Below, piece after piece: positions 46,768 through 55,470 of a stretch of DNA of 57,309 nt (the first letter of the stretch is position 1; every line of letters starts with the position of its first letter). The DNA is from Clostridiales bacterium GWF2_38_85 (GTDB taxonomy: Bacteria; Bacillota; Clostridia; Oscillospirales; CAG-382), in NCBI GenBank assembly GCA_001797275.1, contig MGOY01000044.1, forward strand, positions 1 to 57,309, read 5' to 3'. The notes under the pieces were generated by a model that ran no database searches, was not told the DNA's origin, and worked only from the letters and a program-made list of their open reading frames with translations. The position numbers and the translations under genes were made by a program.

Positions 46768-47199
46768 ATGCAAATACAAGATAAAATGACAAAGAATGTT
46801 GTCAGTATAGAACCGCAAGAAACTATTGGCAAAGCAGCTCAGCTTATGCGAGAATATAATATCGGATCGTTACCTGTTTGCGAAGGTCAGAATGTAGTCG
46901 GAATAATAACTGATAGAGATATCGCTTTAAGATGTGTTGCTGAAGGTAAAAATAATGTGTCCGTAAAGGATGTTATGACATCTGAGCCAATAACTATTGA
47001 ATCTGAAAAGAATATTCACGAAGCAGCTAATCTTATGAGTTCAAGGCAAATTAGAAGACTTCCTGTTGTTGAAAATAACAACCTGGTTGGAATGATTTCA
47101 TTGGGTGACATTGCAGTTGAACCTAATCTGACAAATAAAGCCGGAGCTGCTTTAAAAGATATTTCTACACCATCTGTCCCTGAGCAACCTTATATATAA
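46768..47199 (+). CDS. Two-CBS-domain protein
   Basis: This 143-residue protein is made of two CBS domains. The first has KNVVSIEPQETIGKAAQLM, GSLPVCEGQNVVGIITDRDI; the second SEPITIESEKNIHEAANLM, IRRLPVVENNNLVGMISLGDIA. It probably binds adenine nucleotides as an energy sensor. The C-terminal tail (KDISTPSVPEQPYI) is short. Stand-alone CBS proteins of this kind often respond to stress. It is monocistronic with its own terminator. Confidence 0.9.
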   Translation: MQIQDKMTKNVVSIEPQETIGKAAQLMREYNIGSLPVCEGQNVVGIITDRDIALRCVAEGKNNVSVKDVMTSEPITIESEKNIHEAANLMSSRQIRRLPVVENNNLVGMISLGDIAVEPNLTNKAGAALKDISTPSVPEQPYI

Positions 47200-47214
47200 C
47201 CCAATACAAATATA

Positions 47215-47243
47215 AAAACCTTGATTTTTCAAGGCTTTTTTAT
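47215..47243 (+). terminator. Terminator of the CBS gene
   Basis: CCTTGA (47219-47224) and TCAAGG (47229-47234) around TTTT, preceded by AAAA and followed by CTTTTTTTATTT. Confidence 0.85.
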
Positions 47244-47246
47244 TTG

Positions 47247-47286
47247 TGCACTTGGCAAGAATTGAACTCACGACCTACCACTTAGG
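47247..47286 (-). tRNA. 3' half of a tRNA-Arg(CCU) gene, probable integration scar
   Basis: Read on the minus strand: CCTAA (anticodon and following bases), stem half GTGGT, variable AGGTC, T arm GTGAG-TTCAATT-CTTGC, acceptor half CAAGTGC and A73. Spacing is exactly that of a class I tRNA from position 34 to 73. The 5' half (D arm, acceptor GCACTTG) is absent in the next 150 bases, so the tRNA is truncated within the anticodon loop, where tyrosine recombinases of mobile elements usually cross over. Beyond the break the minus strand reads a short basic peptide (MSRHVVKKVVEKAKKH, stop) of unclear origin. Confidence 0.7.
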
Positions 47287-47485
47287 TGACGTTATGGATA
47301 TTCCAGTATATTTAGTTATATCAATGCTTTTTCGCCTTTTCGACGACCTTCTTGACGACATGACGACTCATTTTCTTATCTAAATTTACGTATTTTGCAC
47401 ATTAAAATCTATCAGTAAATCGAGAAAACATAATTGATTTTCACACATATAATGTATTAATTATAATAGATTATGGTGAAAATTT

Positions 47486-48133
47486 ATGTTTTTAGTATTA
47501 CTTGCGATCTCGTTAAGCATTGATGCTTTTTTGGTTTCATTATCGCAAGGCATCAATTCAATCAAAATACCTTTAGTGTCGAAAATTGTAATTTGTATAA
47601 CCTCAATTCTATACTTTGGATTATCAGTATTATTCGGCAATCAAATATCAAAGCTTATACCTACTAACATAGCAAACATACTTAGCATATTATTTATGTT
47701 GATTGTTTTTATATTTATGATAATACAAATATACCTGCCCAAGAAGTTTGATAAGACAAATAAGCAGTTAAAGGGAACTAAGACAATATTAGATTTCACA
47801 ATACACTCAATGGGGCTAACTTTTAAAATTATCAGAGATCCTATTATATGCGACATAGATAATTCAAAATTTATAAGCATTAAAGAAGCTATTCTGTTAG
47901 GAACTGCACTATCAATAGATTCTATTGGTGTTGGTGTTGGGTATTCACTTTCATATCATGTGAATATACTGCAAGTGTTGTTCGTCGGGTTTGTACAACT
48001 CGTTTTTTTAAGTGCAGGAAACTTCTTTGGACTTCGCATAAATAAGAAAAGCATTCATAACAACAATAAATTGAAATTTATATCTTGTGTTATTATTCTC
48101 ATAATTATAGTTTTAAGAATTTTAAATATATAA
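47486..48133 (+). CDS. ytaF: YtaF-like sporulation membrane protein (MntP-related)
   Basis: This 215-residue protein has about six hydrophobic helices in two related halves. The first half opens LLAISLSIDAFLVSLSQGIN and the second has ISIKEAILLGTALSIDSIGV, the paired Asp-containing motifs of the MntP/YtaF family, with a polar middle including IICDIDNSKFISIKEA. YtaF is a sporulation-associated relative of Mn exporters; direct transport is unproven. GGTGA precedes the ATG. It stands alone, downstream of the tRNA scar. Confidence 0.85.
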   Translation: MFLVLLAISLSIDAFLVSLSQGINSIKIPLVSKIVICITSILYFGLSVLFGNQISKLIPTNIANILSILFMLIVFIFMIIQIYLPKKFDKTNKQLKGTKTILDFTIHSMGLTFKIIRDPIICDIDNSKFISIKEAILLGTALSIDSIGVGVGYSLSYHVNILQVLFVGFVQLVFLSAGNFFGLRINKKSIHNNNKLKFISCVIILIIIVLRILNI

Positions 48134-48232
48134 TTCAATATGAAGTTTGATCAAACAAAAACACCCCGGTCATTTATAGTTGAAGGTCGAATACCGGGCT
48201 TATATTATTAATATAATACAAAAATAAAGGCA

Positions 48233-48261
48233 TAAAAAAATAAGCCCACCCGAAGGTGAGC
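48233..48261 (-). terminator. Terminator of the ImmA-membrane protein operon
   Basis: On the minus strand GCTCACC-TTCG-GGTGGGC is followed by TTATTTTTTTATG. The stem lies at 48244-48261, 19 bases beyond the stop. A different hairpin-prone CCCGGT/ACCGGG pair lies at about 48166-48198. Confidence 0.9.
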
Positions 48262-48279
48262 ATATATTTTCCAACATGG

Positions 48280-48840
48280 TTACATTAAAATGCCTTCTTT
48301 GCTTTTGGCAATATCTTTTTGCATTTCTATCTCTTCCCTATTAATATCATATTGCTTTTGTTTTTCATAGAATCCCCTTAAGCTCATATCATTTGATAAT
48401 AACATACTAAATAATTCAGCAGTTTTATCCTCTTCATATTGAGGAAATAAATTCATTGCAATTACTTTCGGTAATATAAAGAAAGCTGAAATAACTCCGC
48501 TAATTGCTGATATGACTGTTATTGAATCTGATAAATTTGTTTCAAGCTTTGATGCAACAATGAAAATTGCTAAACAGCATGTCATAACCAATATAATTAA
48601 CAAAGTTGTTATAATAATAAAAAATGCATTCCGAAGTCTTCTCTGACTTGAACTCTTAATTATATAATTTAAAACATAATTTTCGAGGTAAGTATTATAA
48701 GTTTCATTACGTGTTTTAATGGCATTATAATCTTGGTTCTTAAAATAGTCATCATCCTCTATTTCTGATAATTCTGATGATTTGACTTTTTGAGATAAAA
48801 AGAATATAATGTTAGAAATATCGCAGTCTTGATTCTCCAT
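48280..48840 (-). CDS. Two-helix membrane protein in operon with ImmA peptidase
   Basis: This 186-residue protein has a charged N-terminal domain (about 1-65), two transmembrane helices (about 70-95 and 103-125: NAFFIIITTLLIILVMTCC, ITVISAISGVISAFFILP) and a charged C-terminal helix (DKTAELFSMLLSND, EEIEMQKDIAKSKE). I recognise no family. It starts four bases after the ImmA/IrrE stop and is followed by a terminator, so the two form an operon. The layout resembles membrane-tethered effectors or sensors, but nothing shows a function. Confidence 0.7.
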   Translation of the reverse strand: MENQDCDISNIIFFLSQKVKSSELSEIEDDDYFKNQDYNAIKTRNETYNTYLENYVLNYIIKSSSQRRLRNAFFIIITTLLIILVMTCCLAIFIVASKLETNLSDSITVISAISGVISAFFILPKVIAMNLFPQYEEDKTAELFSMLLSNDMSLRGFYEKQKQYDINREEIEMQKDIAKSKEGILM

Positions 48841-48844
48841 AGGT

Positions 48845-49396
48845 CTACACTACTCCTATCTTTTTCAACCTCACTTGAACGGCGGAGCGCGATACATAGA
48901 AATTTCTCGCTATCTTATAAACAATAATAGTATCATCCATTTTACCGAATACTTTATGTATTTTTTTTATATCACCTTCAATCATTTCTACCGGCATAAG
49001 TAAAACAGAAGCAAAATAATTTGCATCTCTCTCTTCCGGGCTGTAATCACCTGAGTCCTTATGGGCAATACATACTTCTTTATTTTCAGATAAAAAGTAA
49101 TGGCCTAATTCATGAGCAATAGTAAACCTTTTCCTTTCAGCTGAATGATTTGAATTAACTATTATAATTCTATTGCTTCGAAAACCTGGTATGGTCTTTT
49201 TATCTACTACTAATAAACCGGATTCTTTATCATCCATCGATATTTCATATACTTTAAATCCATAATAATTAGCAATAGCTACAACTTCGATTGGTATCGA
49301 ATACAAATTCGTTTCTTTTAGTATTTGATTCGCAATTCCAATAATTCTTTTCTCTTCCATTACCATACCTCTGTCATATTGTATTTGTCTTTCCAT
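48845..49396 (-). CDS. ImmA/IrrE-family metallopeptidase
   Basis: This 183-residue protein carries KRFTIAHELGHYFLSENKE (HExxH zinc site) and the downstream acidic segment ERDANYFASVLLMPVEMI (third ligand Glu region), typical of ImmA/IrrE. The last part (YKIARNFYVSRSAVQVRLKKIGVV) is the usual helical end. No helix-turn-helix regulator domain is fused or adjacent. In mobile elements ImmA cleaves a phage-type repressor; here the partner encoded next is a membrane protein. The start could be ATG 49396 or ATG 49360 (MEEKRIIG), which is behind AGAGG. A perfect promoter precedes it. Confidence 0.9.
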   Translation of the reverse strand: MERQIQYDRGMVMEEKRIIGIANQILKETNLYSIPIEVVAIANYYGFKVYEISMDDKESGLLVVDKKTIPGFRSNRIIIVNSNHSAERKRFTIAHELGHYFLSENKEVCIAHKDSGDYSPEERDANYFASVLLMPVEMIEGDIKKIHKVFGKMDDTIIVYKIARNFYVSRSAVQVRLKKIGVV

Positions 49397-49446
49397 AATA
49401 TAATATGATCTGTTTTAAACAAATATTCTTTTAAGTTTATATACAT

Positions 49447-49475
49447 ATTATACCAGTATAATATCTTAATGTCAA
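49447..49475 (-). promoter_or_regulatory. Consensus promoter of the ImmA operon with palindromic -10 region
   Basis: On the minus strand TTGACA (49470-49475), 17 bases, TATAAT (49447-49452). ATTATACCAGTATAAT (49447-49462) is a perfect inverted repeat over the -10 box and could be a repressor site. Confidence 0.8.
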
Positions 49476-49657
49476 CGATAATAAAAGTCTTATTTTATAT
49501 TAAATTGTTATATGTTAAGAAATAAAAGAAATCCTTCTGTCATCAATTAATGAATTGACCTCAAAATTTAAAATTGATTGATAAAAATAGATATCTCATA
49601 TATAAATCCGAGATATAGCTTATAATATTTTTATTAACGTAAATATTAATCTATATA

Positions 49658-49750
49658 AAACTAATAAATGAATTACCTTAGCAATTTGAAAAATGCCTAT
49701 GCTTTTTGGATTTTTTCAAATTAAAAAAATCACAATTCATTTGTTAGTTT
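49658..49750. repeat. 93-bp inverted-repeat element, MITE-like copy 2
   Basis: AAACTAATAAATGAATT (49658-49674) pairs with AATTCATTTGTTAGTTT (49734-49750), one G-T pair. Inside, AATTTGAAAAA and TTTTTCAAATT form a second stem. The terminal sequence is shared with the element at 40258-40321. The surrounding gap 49397-49797 holds otherwise only the ImmA promoter. Confidence 0.6.
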
Positions 49751-49797
49751 AGTATAATAAAGCTATATTTATTATAAATAAGCAGAAAGGTATATAT

Positions 49798-51276
49798 ATG
49801 ATATCTATATGGAGCAATGATACTACTATATCTTCTCGGGAGCAATTACATGGTGATATCAAAGTTGATGTTGCAATAGTTGGAGCAGGGCTTGCCGGAG
49901 TGTTGATCGCATATTTCCTTCAGAAAAAAGGTTATAATCCCGTTGTATTGGAAGCTTCTCATATAGGCAGCGGTCAGACAAAAAATACTACCGCTAAAAT
50001 AACATCACAACACAATTTAATATATGATAAACTAATATCAAAAATCGGTATCGAAAAAGCAAAACAATATGCTGATGCAAATCAAAAAGCGATTATTGAA
50101 TACGGTAAAATAATAAATGAATTTAATATCAATTGTCAGTTTGAAAATAAGTCTGCATATTTATATTCAACAACAGAAACAGAGTCACTAAAAAAAGAAG
50201 CGGAAGCTGCAAGCAAGCTTGGTATTCCGGCGGGATTTACTGTTCAAACATCACTGCCTTTCCCAGTTGCAGGAGCTATGATATTTCGAGATCAGGCTCA
50301 GTTTCATCCTTTAAAGTTTCTCGATGCTATATCACAAAAGGTAAATATTTTTGAAAATACAGCAGTAAAAACAATTGACAAAAATAATATAAAAACAGAT
50401 AACGGTATTGTGACCGCAGATTATATTGTTTTTGCTACACATTATCCGTTTATAAATATTCCCGGATATTATTTTCTTCGTATGCATCAGGAGCGATCAT
50501 ATGTTTTAGCTTTAAAGAATGCTGTTAACATTGATGGTATGTATCTTGGTATCGATGATAATGGTTTATCATTTCGCAACAGCGGGAATTATCTTTTATT
50601 AGGCGGCGGCAATCATAGAGTTGGCGAAAACAACGCAGGTGGTAAATATGAATTCTTACGACAAAAAGTAAAAAATTATTATCCCAACAGTAAAGAAATC
50701 GCATATTGGTCTGCGCAGGACTGTATGACTATTGACAATGTTCCATATATCGGTCAGTATTCATCCGGTACGCCAAATTGGTTTGTCGCAACTGGTTTTC
50801 AAAAGTGGGGAATGACCTCCTCGATGGCATCTGCAATAATTATCTCTGATTTGATTTCTTGCGGTAAAAGTGAATTTGAGGATGTATTCGCTCCAAGCAG
50901 ATTTAATCCGGCAGCATCATTAAATATTCTTTTTGAAGAAGGTAAACAAGCTGTCAAGGGATTATCAAAAAGAATATTTTATATTCCAAAAGAACACCTT
51001 CAAAATATAGATAACAGTCATGGCGGTGTTATAGAATACAATAATCAAAAAGTCGGGGTTTATAAAGATGATAAAGGGAAAGCATATTTTATTGATTTGA
51101 AATGTACACATCTCGGTTGTCAATTAGAATGGAACCCCGATGAGAAGAGCTGGGACTGCCCATGTCATGGATCAAGATTTGATATTAGAGGTAATATAAT
51201 AGATAATCCTGCACAAGCTTCATTGAACAATAAATTCAGAATGAAAAACCAAGACGCACAAGAAAAGGAATTGTAA
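49798..51276 (+). CDS. FAD-dependent oxidoreductase with C-terminal Rieske domain
   Basis: This 492-residue protein has an N-terminal FAD-binding DAO domain: dinucleotide motif [20 protein letters not shown], then [16 protein letters not shown] and, later, [19 protein letters not shown] and [14 protein letters not shown]. The C-terminal ~95 residues are a Rieske [2Fe-2S] domain with CTHLGC and CPCHGSRFD (two Cys and two His ligands). This fusion is common in Clostridia and Bacilli; its substrate is unknown. AGAAAGG precedes the ATG. The stop overlaps the next ATG by one base (TAATG). Confidence 0.93.
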   Translation: MISIWSNDTTISSREQLHGDIKVDVAIVGAGLAGVLIAYFLQKKGYNPVVLEASHIGSGQTKNTTAKITSQHNLIYDKLISKIGIEKAKQYADANQKAIIEYGKIINEFNINCQFENKSAYLYSTTETESLKKEAEAASKLGIPAGFTVQTSLPFPVAGAMIFRDQAQFHPLKFLDAISQKVNIFENTAVKTIDKNNIKTDNGIVTADYIVFATHYPFINIPGYYFLRMHQERSYVLALKNAVNIDGMYLGIDDNGLSFRNSGNYLLLGGGNHRVGENNAGGKYEFLRQKVKNYYPNSKEIAYWSAQDCMTIDNVPYIGQYSSGTPNWFVATGFQKWGMTSSMASAIIISDLISCGKSEFEDVFAPSRFNPAASLNILFEEGKQAVKGLSKRIFYIPKEHLQNIDNSHGGVIEYNNQKVGVYKDDKGKAYFIDLKCTHLGCQLEWNPDEKSWDCPCHGSRFDIRGNIIDNPAQASLNNKFRMKNQDAQEKEL

Positions 51277-53228
51277 TGAAAAAGTTAAACCATTTGTCTA
51301 ATTCATCCTCACCTTATTTACTTCAGCACGCAGAAAATCCTGTTGATTGGTTTCAATGGGGACCAGAAGCGTTTGAACAAGCAAGAAAAGAAGACAAGCC
51401 TGTATTCGTAAGTATCGGATACAGTACTTGTCACTGGTGTCATGTTATGGCGCATGAAAGCTTTGAAGATGAGGAAACAGCGAATATACTAAATAATAAT
51501 TTCATTTCTATTAAAGTTGATAAAGAAGAACGGCCTGACATAGACAGTATATACATGTCAGTCTGCATCGCATTCACGGAAAGTGGCGGTTGGCCAACAT
51601 CAATTTTTATGACTCCGGAGCAGAAGCCTTTTTTCGCTGGCACTTACTTCCCGAAAACTGCTCGATATGGTATGAGTAGTTTTAACGATTTATTATTATC
51701 AATAAGCGATAAATGGAAATCTAATAAAGCTGAACTTATCTATTCAGCGGAAAAAGTGATAGAACATTTAAAACAAAAGCCTTCACAATCAAGTGAGGTT
51801 TCAGATGATATTACAAATTATGCATATATTTACTATAAGAAATCCTTTGATAAAGAGTATGGTGGATTCGGTAATGCACCGAAATTCCCTACACCTCATA
51901 ATTTGTTGTTTCTTATGGACTATTATGAAACGGATAATGAAAAGTTTGCTCTGGATATGGTTGAAAAAACCCTTTTACAAATGTACAAGGGTGGGATTTT
52001 CGACCATATTGGTTTCGGATTTTCAAGATATTCTACCGACAGATACTTTCTTGTTCCTCATTTTGAAAAAATGTTATATGATAATGCCCTGCTTATGATT
52101 GCATATTCAAAGGCCTATTATTATACAAATAAAAATTTGTATAAGCTTGTCGCTGAAAAAATCGCAACCTATATTCTTCGCGAAATGACAGCACCTAATG
52201 GCGGTTTCTATTCTGCTCAGGATGCAGACAGTGATGGTGTAGAAGGTAAATATTATGTATTTAATTATAATGAAATAGTGAAATTGTTAGGTGATAAAGG
52301 TGAAGAATTTAACAAGTATTACAGTATAACAAAAGAAGGTAACTTCGAAGGAAAGAATATTCCCAATCTTCTTGGATGCTCAAGTATTGATGATAAGTAT
52401 AACGACTGCTTAGAGATACTATATGAATATCGTAAAACGCGGACGTCGCTTCATCTCGATGACAAGCAGCTGACCTCGTGGAATTCTCTGATGATAACAG
52501 CATTCACAATTTTATATCGAATAACACAAGATAACCAATATCTTAAGGTTGCTCAGAATGCAATTATGTTCATAGATAAGACTTTATGTCTTGACAATAA
52601 TTTATATGTCAGTTGCAGAAACGGAGTTATAACAGGTGCCGGTTTTCTTGATGACTATGCATTTTATATCTTTGCTTTGATCAATTTATATGAAGCAACA
52701 CTTGATAATAATTATCTTGAAAAAGCAAGAGCGTTTTGTGAAAAAGCAATTATTGAATTCTATGATTATAATAATGGTGGGTTTTATCTATATGGAAATC
52801 AAAACGAACAGTTGATAATTAAACCTAAAGAAACATATGACGGTGCAATACCAAGCGGGAACTCTGTTATGGCATATAATTTAGTTCGTTTATCTAAAAT
52901 GACAGGCGATAATAATTTGATTGAGAAAGCGAGAGATCAATTAGAATTCATGTCGACTCAATTAAAAGGTTATCCCGCCGGTTACAGCTTTTTTCTATTG
53001 GCTCTGACAGATTACCAGAACCCCAAAGAAGATATTGTTTGTGTTCTGAAAGACATTTCCGATATTGAAAAAATTAAAGGTAAAACAAGGCTCGGGTCAA
53101 ATATGGTTATACTTACTCAACCTACTGATGAGTATAAATTATTAAACGAAGAGACAACCTTCTATATCTGTAAAAACCACGCCTGCCTACATCCTACAAA
53201 CGACTTTACAAAAGTGATATTATACTAA
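51276..53228 (+). CDS. yyaL: YyaL-type protein (thioredoxin-like DUF255 plus glycosidase-like domain)
   Basis: This 650-residue protein opens with [20 protein letters not shown], then the thioredoxin-like motif [16 protein letters not shown] (CxxC) and [14 protein letters not shown]. The rest is an alpha/alpha-barrel-type domain ([47 protein letters not shown]). The family (spermatogenesis-associated protein 20 in animals) has no settled reaction. Translation is coupled to the Rieske oxidoreductase gene by a one-base overlap, suggesting a joint redox task. Confidence 0.95.
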   Translation: MKKLNHLSNSSSPYLLQHAENPVDWFQWGPEAFEQARKEDKPVFVSIGYSTCHWCHVMAHESFEDEETANILNNNFISIKVDKEERPDIDSIYMSVCIAFTESGGWPTSIFMTPEQKPFFAGTYFPKTARYGMSSFNDLLLSISDKWKSNKAELIYSAEKVIEHLKQKPSQSSEVSDDITNYAYIYYKKSFDKEYGGFGNAPKFPTPHNLLFLMDYYETDNEKFALDMVEKTLLQMYKGGIFDHIGFGFSRYSTDRYFLVPHFEKMLYDNALLMIAYSKAYYYTNKNLYKLVAEKIATYILREMTAPNGGFYSAQDADSDGVEGKYYVFNYNEIVKLLGDKGEEFNKYYSITKEGNFEGKNIPNLLGCSSIDDKYNDCLEILYEYRKTRTSLHLDDKQLTSWNSLMITAFTILYRITQDNQYLKVAQNAIMFIDKTLCLDNNLYVSCRNGVITGAGFLDDYAFYIFALINLYEATLDNNYLEKARAFCEKAIIEFYDYNNGGFYLYGNQNEQLIIKPKETYDGAIPSGNSVMAYNLVRLSKMTGDNNLIEKARDQLEFMSTQLKGYPAGYSFFLLALTDYQNPKEDIVCVLKDISDIEKIKGKTRLGSNMVILTQPTDEYKLLNEETTFYICKNHACLHPTNDFTKVILY

Positions 53229-53253
53229 TTAATAAAGAAATTAAATATTTAAC

Positions 53254-53300
53254 ATATGATGTCAAAATGTCTTTGACATATGGGCCTTTTGACATCATAT
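53254..53300 (+). terminator. 14-bp perfect inverted repeat after yyaL
   Basis: ATATGATGTCAAAA (53254-53267) and TTTTGACATCATAT (53287-53300) flank a 19-base loop that itself holds TGTC-TTT-GACA. It lies between the convergent yyaL and SleB-like genes, so it probably ends transcription in both directions, though no long T-run follows. Confidence 0.55.
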
Positions 53301-53344
53301 AAATTATTATTTAATTGCCGCTTTTTTTATTGTCGATTGAATAA

Positions 53345-54136
53345 CTACCTAAAAAATCTGTGCCCATACATCTCAAAAAGAAATACTTTCGATTCAAACC
53401 ATGATATTGTACTTTTATCGTTTACATACTGTGGCGAGTAATAATATAAAGCTCCTTGACTTTCATTAACTACCGAATTACTCAATACCTCATTCACTGC
53501 TTGGATCGTATCATCATCAATTTTTAAGTCTGTTGTTGCCCAAGTATAAACTGAAGCAAATTGACCATCCTGCATAAGCACATCGTATATCGTATTTGGA
53601 AATTTATGATTTTGAACTCTATTAATGACAATATCAACAATTATTCTCTTATGTGCAATATTAGAACTCCCGCATTCGTTCTGAACTAAACAATACAGCA
53701 TTTCAAGTTCTGACATCGTATATCGTATTGTTGAATATGAATTCATTACATTCTGAGTTTGTAACTCTGTTTCAAGTTCAGATATTCTATCTTGAAGTTT
53801 TGTTATTTTATTTTTCAGGGTCTTAATTTCTTCGTAAATACTTTCTTCACGCTGGTTTTGTTCTGCAATAGTTTTATATGTTTGCTGTAATTTGTTGTTT
53901 AGATCTTTATTCTTTAACACATAAAAACTTGTTGTTTTATTTGCCTTATCTATCGATATCTCAGTTTCATTCTCAATGGTTTCATTTTGATTTTTCAGTT
54001 CTGAAATGAGTGATTCGTTTTGATTAACAATCTCAGATAGAACATTAATCTTATACACACAAATCAATATGCTTATCGCAAATAATGTCACAAGAATTAT
54101 AGTAAACCATCGTTCTGATTTATGATCGAGTGTCAT
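53345..54136 (-). CDS. SleB-like cell wall hydrolase with coiled coil
   Basis: This 263-residue protein has a transmembrane helix near the N-terminus (about 13-32, FTIILVTLFAISILICVYKI), a long coiled coil (about 35-130, heptads rich in Leu, Ile, Glu and Lys) and a C-terminal hydrolase_2/SleB domain: EMLYCLVQNECGSSNIAHKR with the candidate catalytic Glu, VIVDIVINRVQN-like motif, FPNTIYDVL and the terminal GALYYYSPQYVN. SleB-type enzymes are lytic transglycosylases that cut spore cortex or cell wall. The anchored coiled coil would hold the enzyme away from the membrane. Confidence 0.88.
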   Translation of the reverse strand: MTLDHKSERWFTIILVTLFAISILICVYKINVLSEIVNQNESLISELKNQNETIENETEISIDKANKTTSFYVLKNKDLNNKLQQTYKTIAEQNQREESIYEEIKTLKNKITKLQDRISELETELQTQNVMNSYSTIRYTMSELEMLYCLVQNECGSSNIAHKRIIVDIVINRVQNHKFPNTIYDVLMQDGQFASVYTWATTDLKIDDDTIQAVNEVLSNSVVNESQGALYYYSPQYVNDKSTISWFESKVFLFEMYGHRFFR

Positions 54137-54412
54137 ATTAAAACCTCACTTTCAGGGTTCATAATGATATTCTAACAGTATTCTTATATATAGTTTATGC
54201 TATCGAATGAATGCTGTTGTTTTTTATTGCTTTGTTTTATTATTTGCTCATATTATGATATTTTATTAACTTTTATTTAGTTCTTCAATTGAAAAATTAA
54301 CTGCACTGTGGAAAAGAGATAATAGTGTATTCAGGCGTTGCTGAAAATCTATTGGTATAAATTACTATCATGTTATATCCATCGACTTTTGCAAAAGAGA
54401 GAAGCTCATAAA
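54137..54412. other. Intergenic region before the aminoglycoside-kinase promoter
   Basis: About 275 bases of A+T-rich sequence between divergent genes. I find no supported gene or RNA here; TTCAATTGAA near 54285 is a short palindrome. Confidence 0.5.
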
Positions 54413-54441
54413 TTGACATTTATATTTATTTGTGATATACT
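54413..54441 (+). promoter_or_regulatory. Promoter of the kinase resistance operon
   Basis: TTGACA (54413-54418), a 17-base spacer and TATACT (54436-54441). Transcription would start near 54449, twelve bases before the leader ribosome-binding site. Confidence 0.8.
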
Positions 54442-54476
54442 GAGAATATAACTAGACAAGAAAGGAGGACTGTTTT

Positions 54477-54515
54477 ATGATAAATAAATTATTTATGGAG
54501 GTAATACTTCCATAA
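54477..54515 (+). CDS. 12-residue leader peptide before the kinase genes
   Basis: AAAGGAGG (54461-54468) and an eight-base spacer precede ATG 54477, which opens MINKLFMEVILP and stops at TAA 54513-54515. The second half of the ORF is the left and right arm of a hairpin (54493-54515), and the kinase gene's own site GAGAGAGG follows at once. The arrangement matches leaders of inducible resistance genes, where ribosomes stalled by drug expose or reshape the next ribosome-binding site. Confidence 0.65.
   Translation: MINKLFMEVILP
54493..54515 (+). promoter_or_regulatory. Ten-base-pair hairpin overlapping the leader ORF end
   Basis: TTATGGAGGT (54493-54502) pairs with ACTTCCATAA (54506-54515), one G-T pair, loop AAT. 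It hides the internal GGAGG and contains the leader stop codon. It lies two to five bases from the kinase ribosome-binding site GAGAGAGG. Confidence 0.7.
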
Positions 54516-54531
54516 GAGAGAGGTATTAACC

Positions 54532-55470
54532 ATGTCTTTTAAACAATCTGATTTATACGATAAAATAAAAATGGTATCAGAGGATGTTATAAACACAGAA
54601 ATACTTTCGATATGCCCATTTGAAAACATAACTAATAATCGAGTTTTTAAACTCACAGCACATGAAAAATCCTACATTTTTAAGATTTACAATAGCGGTT
54701 GGCCTGAAACCGGTAAGCTACCATTTGTTAGCATGAAACTTGATGAACAGCAAATACCCCATGCAAAAATTTTTATTTTTAACCGTGAAAATTCTTATTT
54801 CCCAAACGGTTATTTGATTGAGGAATGTTTGCCGGGAACAACTGCTGATAGATTGGCATTATCAACTTCTGAAACGATGGAATTATTCAAGAAAATTGCA
54901 AAGCTTGTTTCGAAGGTACATAAAATTAAATTGACCAATTACGGATACATCGGTGACGGAATAGCAGAATGGACAACCTTTTCAGAATATGTATATGATA
55001 GTTTTGAGGACTGCACAGCTAACTTACTCTCGCATAAGCTGATAAGCAAAAAAGAATATGAAAAGGTCAGGCATGAGCTTCATTATAAGTTGTCTATTTG
55101 TGATCAATTCCCTGCGGTATTATGTCATGGCGATCTTTCACTTAAAAACGTTCTTGTCAATCAAGATGACATAACGCTGATCGATTGGGATGATGCACAT
55201 TCACTTTGCTGTGTGGCAGATGTCGCACGGCTGACATTGTGGATGAAATTAAATTATGATGTTTATTCATCATCGGCATACAGAAAAGCATTTCTTGAAA
55301 ACTATAAAACAGAATATGATATGAGTTCGTTTGAGGCTTTGGAAGATGTGCTTCATGTCTGGTATGGGTATGATTGTTTGAACTTTTTTGTGGGAAAACC
55401 TCAATATGAAAATATGAAGTCAATTTTACAAAAATCTTTAAGCAAATGTGAAATGCAGGTGTTTTTATGA
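54532..55470 (+). CDS. Aminoglycoside phosphotransferase-family kinase (first)
   Basis: This 312-residue protein has an APH-type fold: N-lobe FKLTAHEKSYIFKIYNSG with the ATP-binding Lys, catalytic loop LCHGDLSLKNVLVNQDD (Asp base) and metal-binding IDWDDAH. It phosphorylates small molecules such as aminoglycosides or homoserine-like substrates; the exact substrate is not visible. The start follows GAGAGAGG and the leader. The second kinase gene overlaps its stop by four bases (ATGA). Promoter, leader and hairpin upstream suggest drug-induced expression. Confidence 0.85.
   Translation: MSFKQSDLYDKIKMVSEDVINTEILSICPFENITNNRVFKLTAHEKSYIFKIYNSGWPETGKLPFVSMKLDEQQIPHAKIFIFNRENSYFPNGYLIEECLPGTTADRLALSTSETMELFKKIAKLVSKVHKIKLTNYGYIGDGIAEWTTFSEYVYDSFEDCTANLLSHKLISKKEYEKVRHELHYKLSICDQFPAVLCHGDLSLKNVLVNQDDITLIDWDDAHSLCCVADVARLTLWMKLNYDVYSSSAYRKAFLENYKTEYDMSSFEALEDVLHVWYGYDCLNFFVGKPQYENMKSILQKSLSKCEMQVFL

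Noticed and set aside
47287-47420. 5' half of the truncated tRNA
   Set aside because: No CAAGTGC (complement of the acceptor 5' strand) or D arm is present in the next 150 bases.
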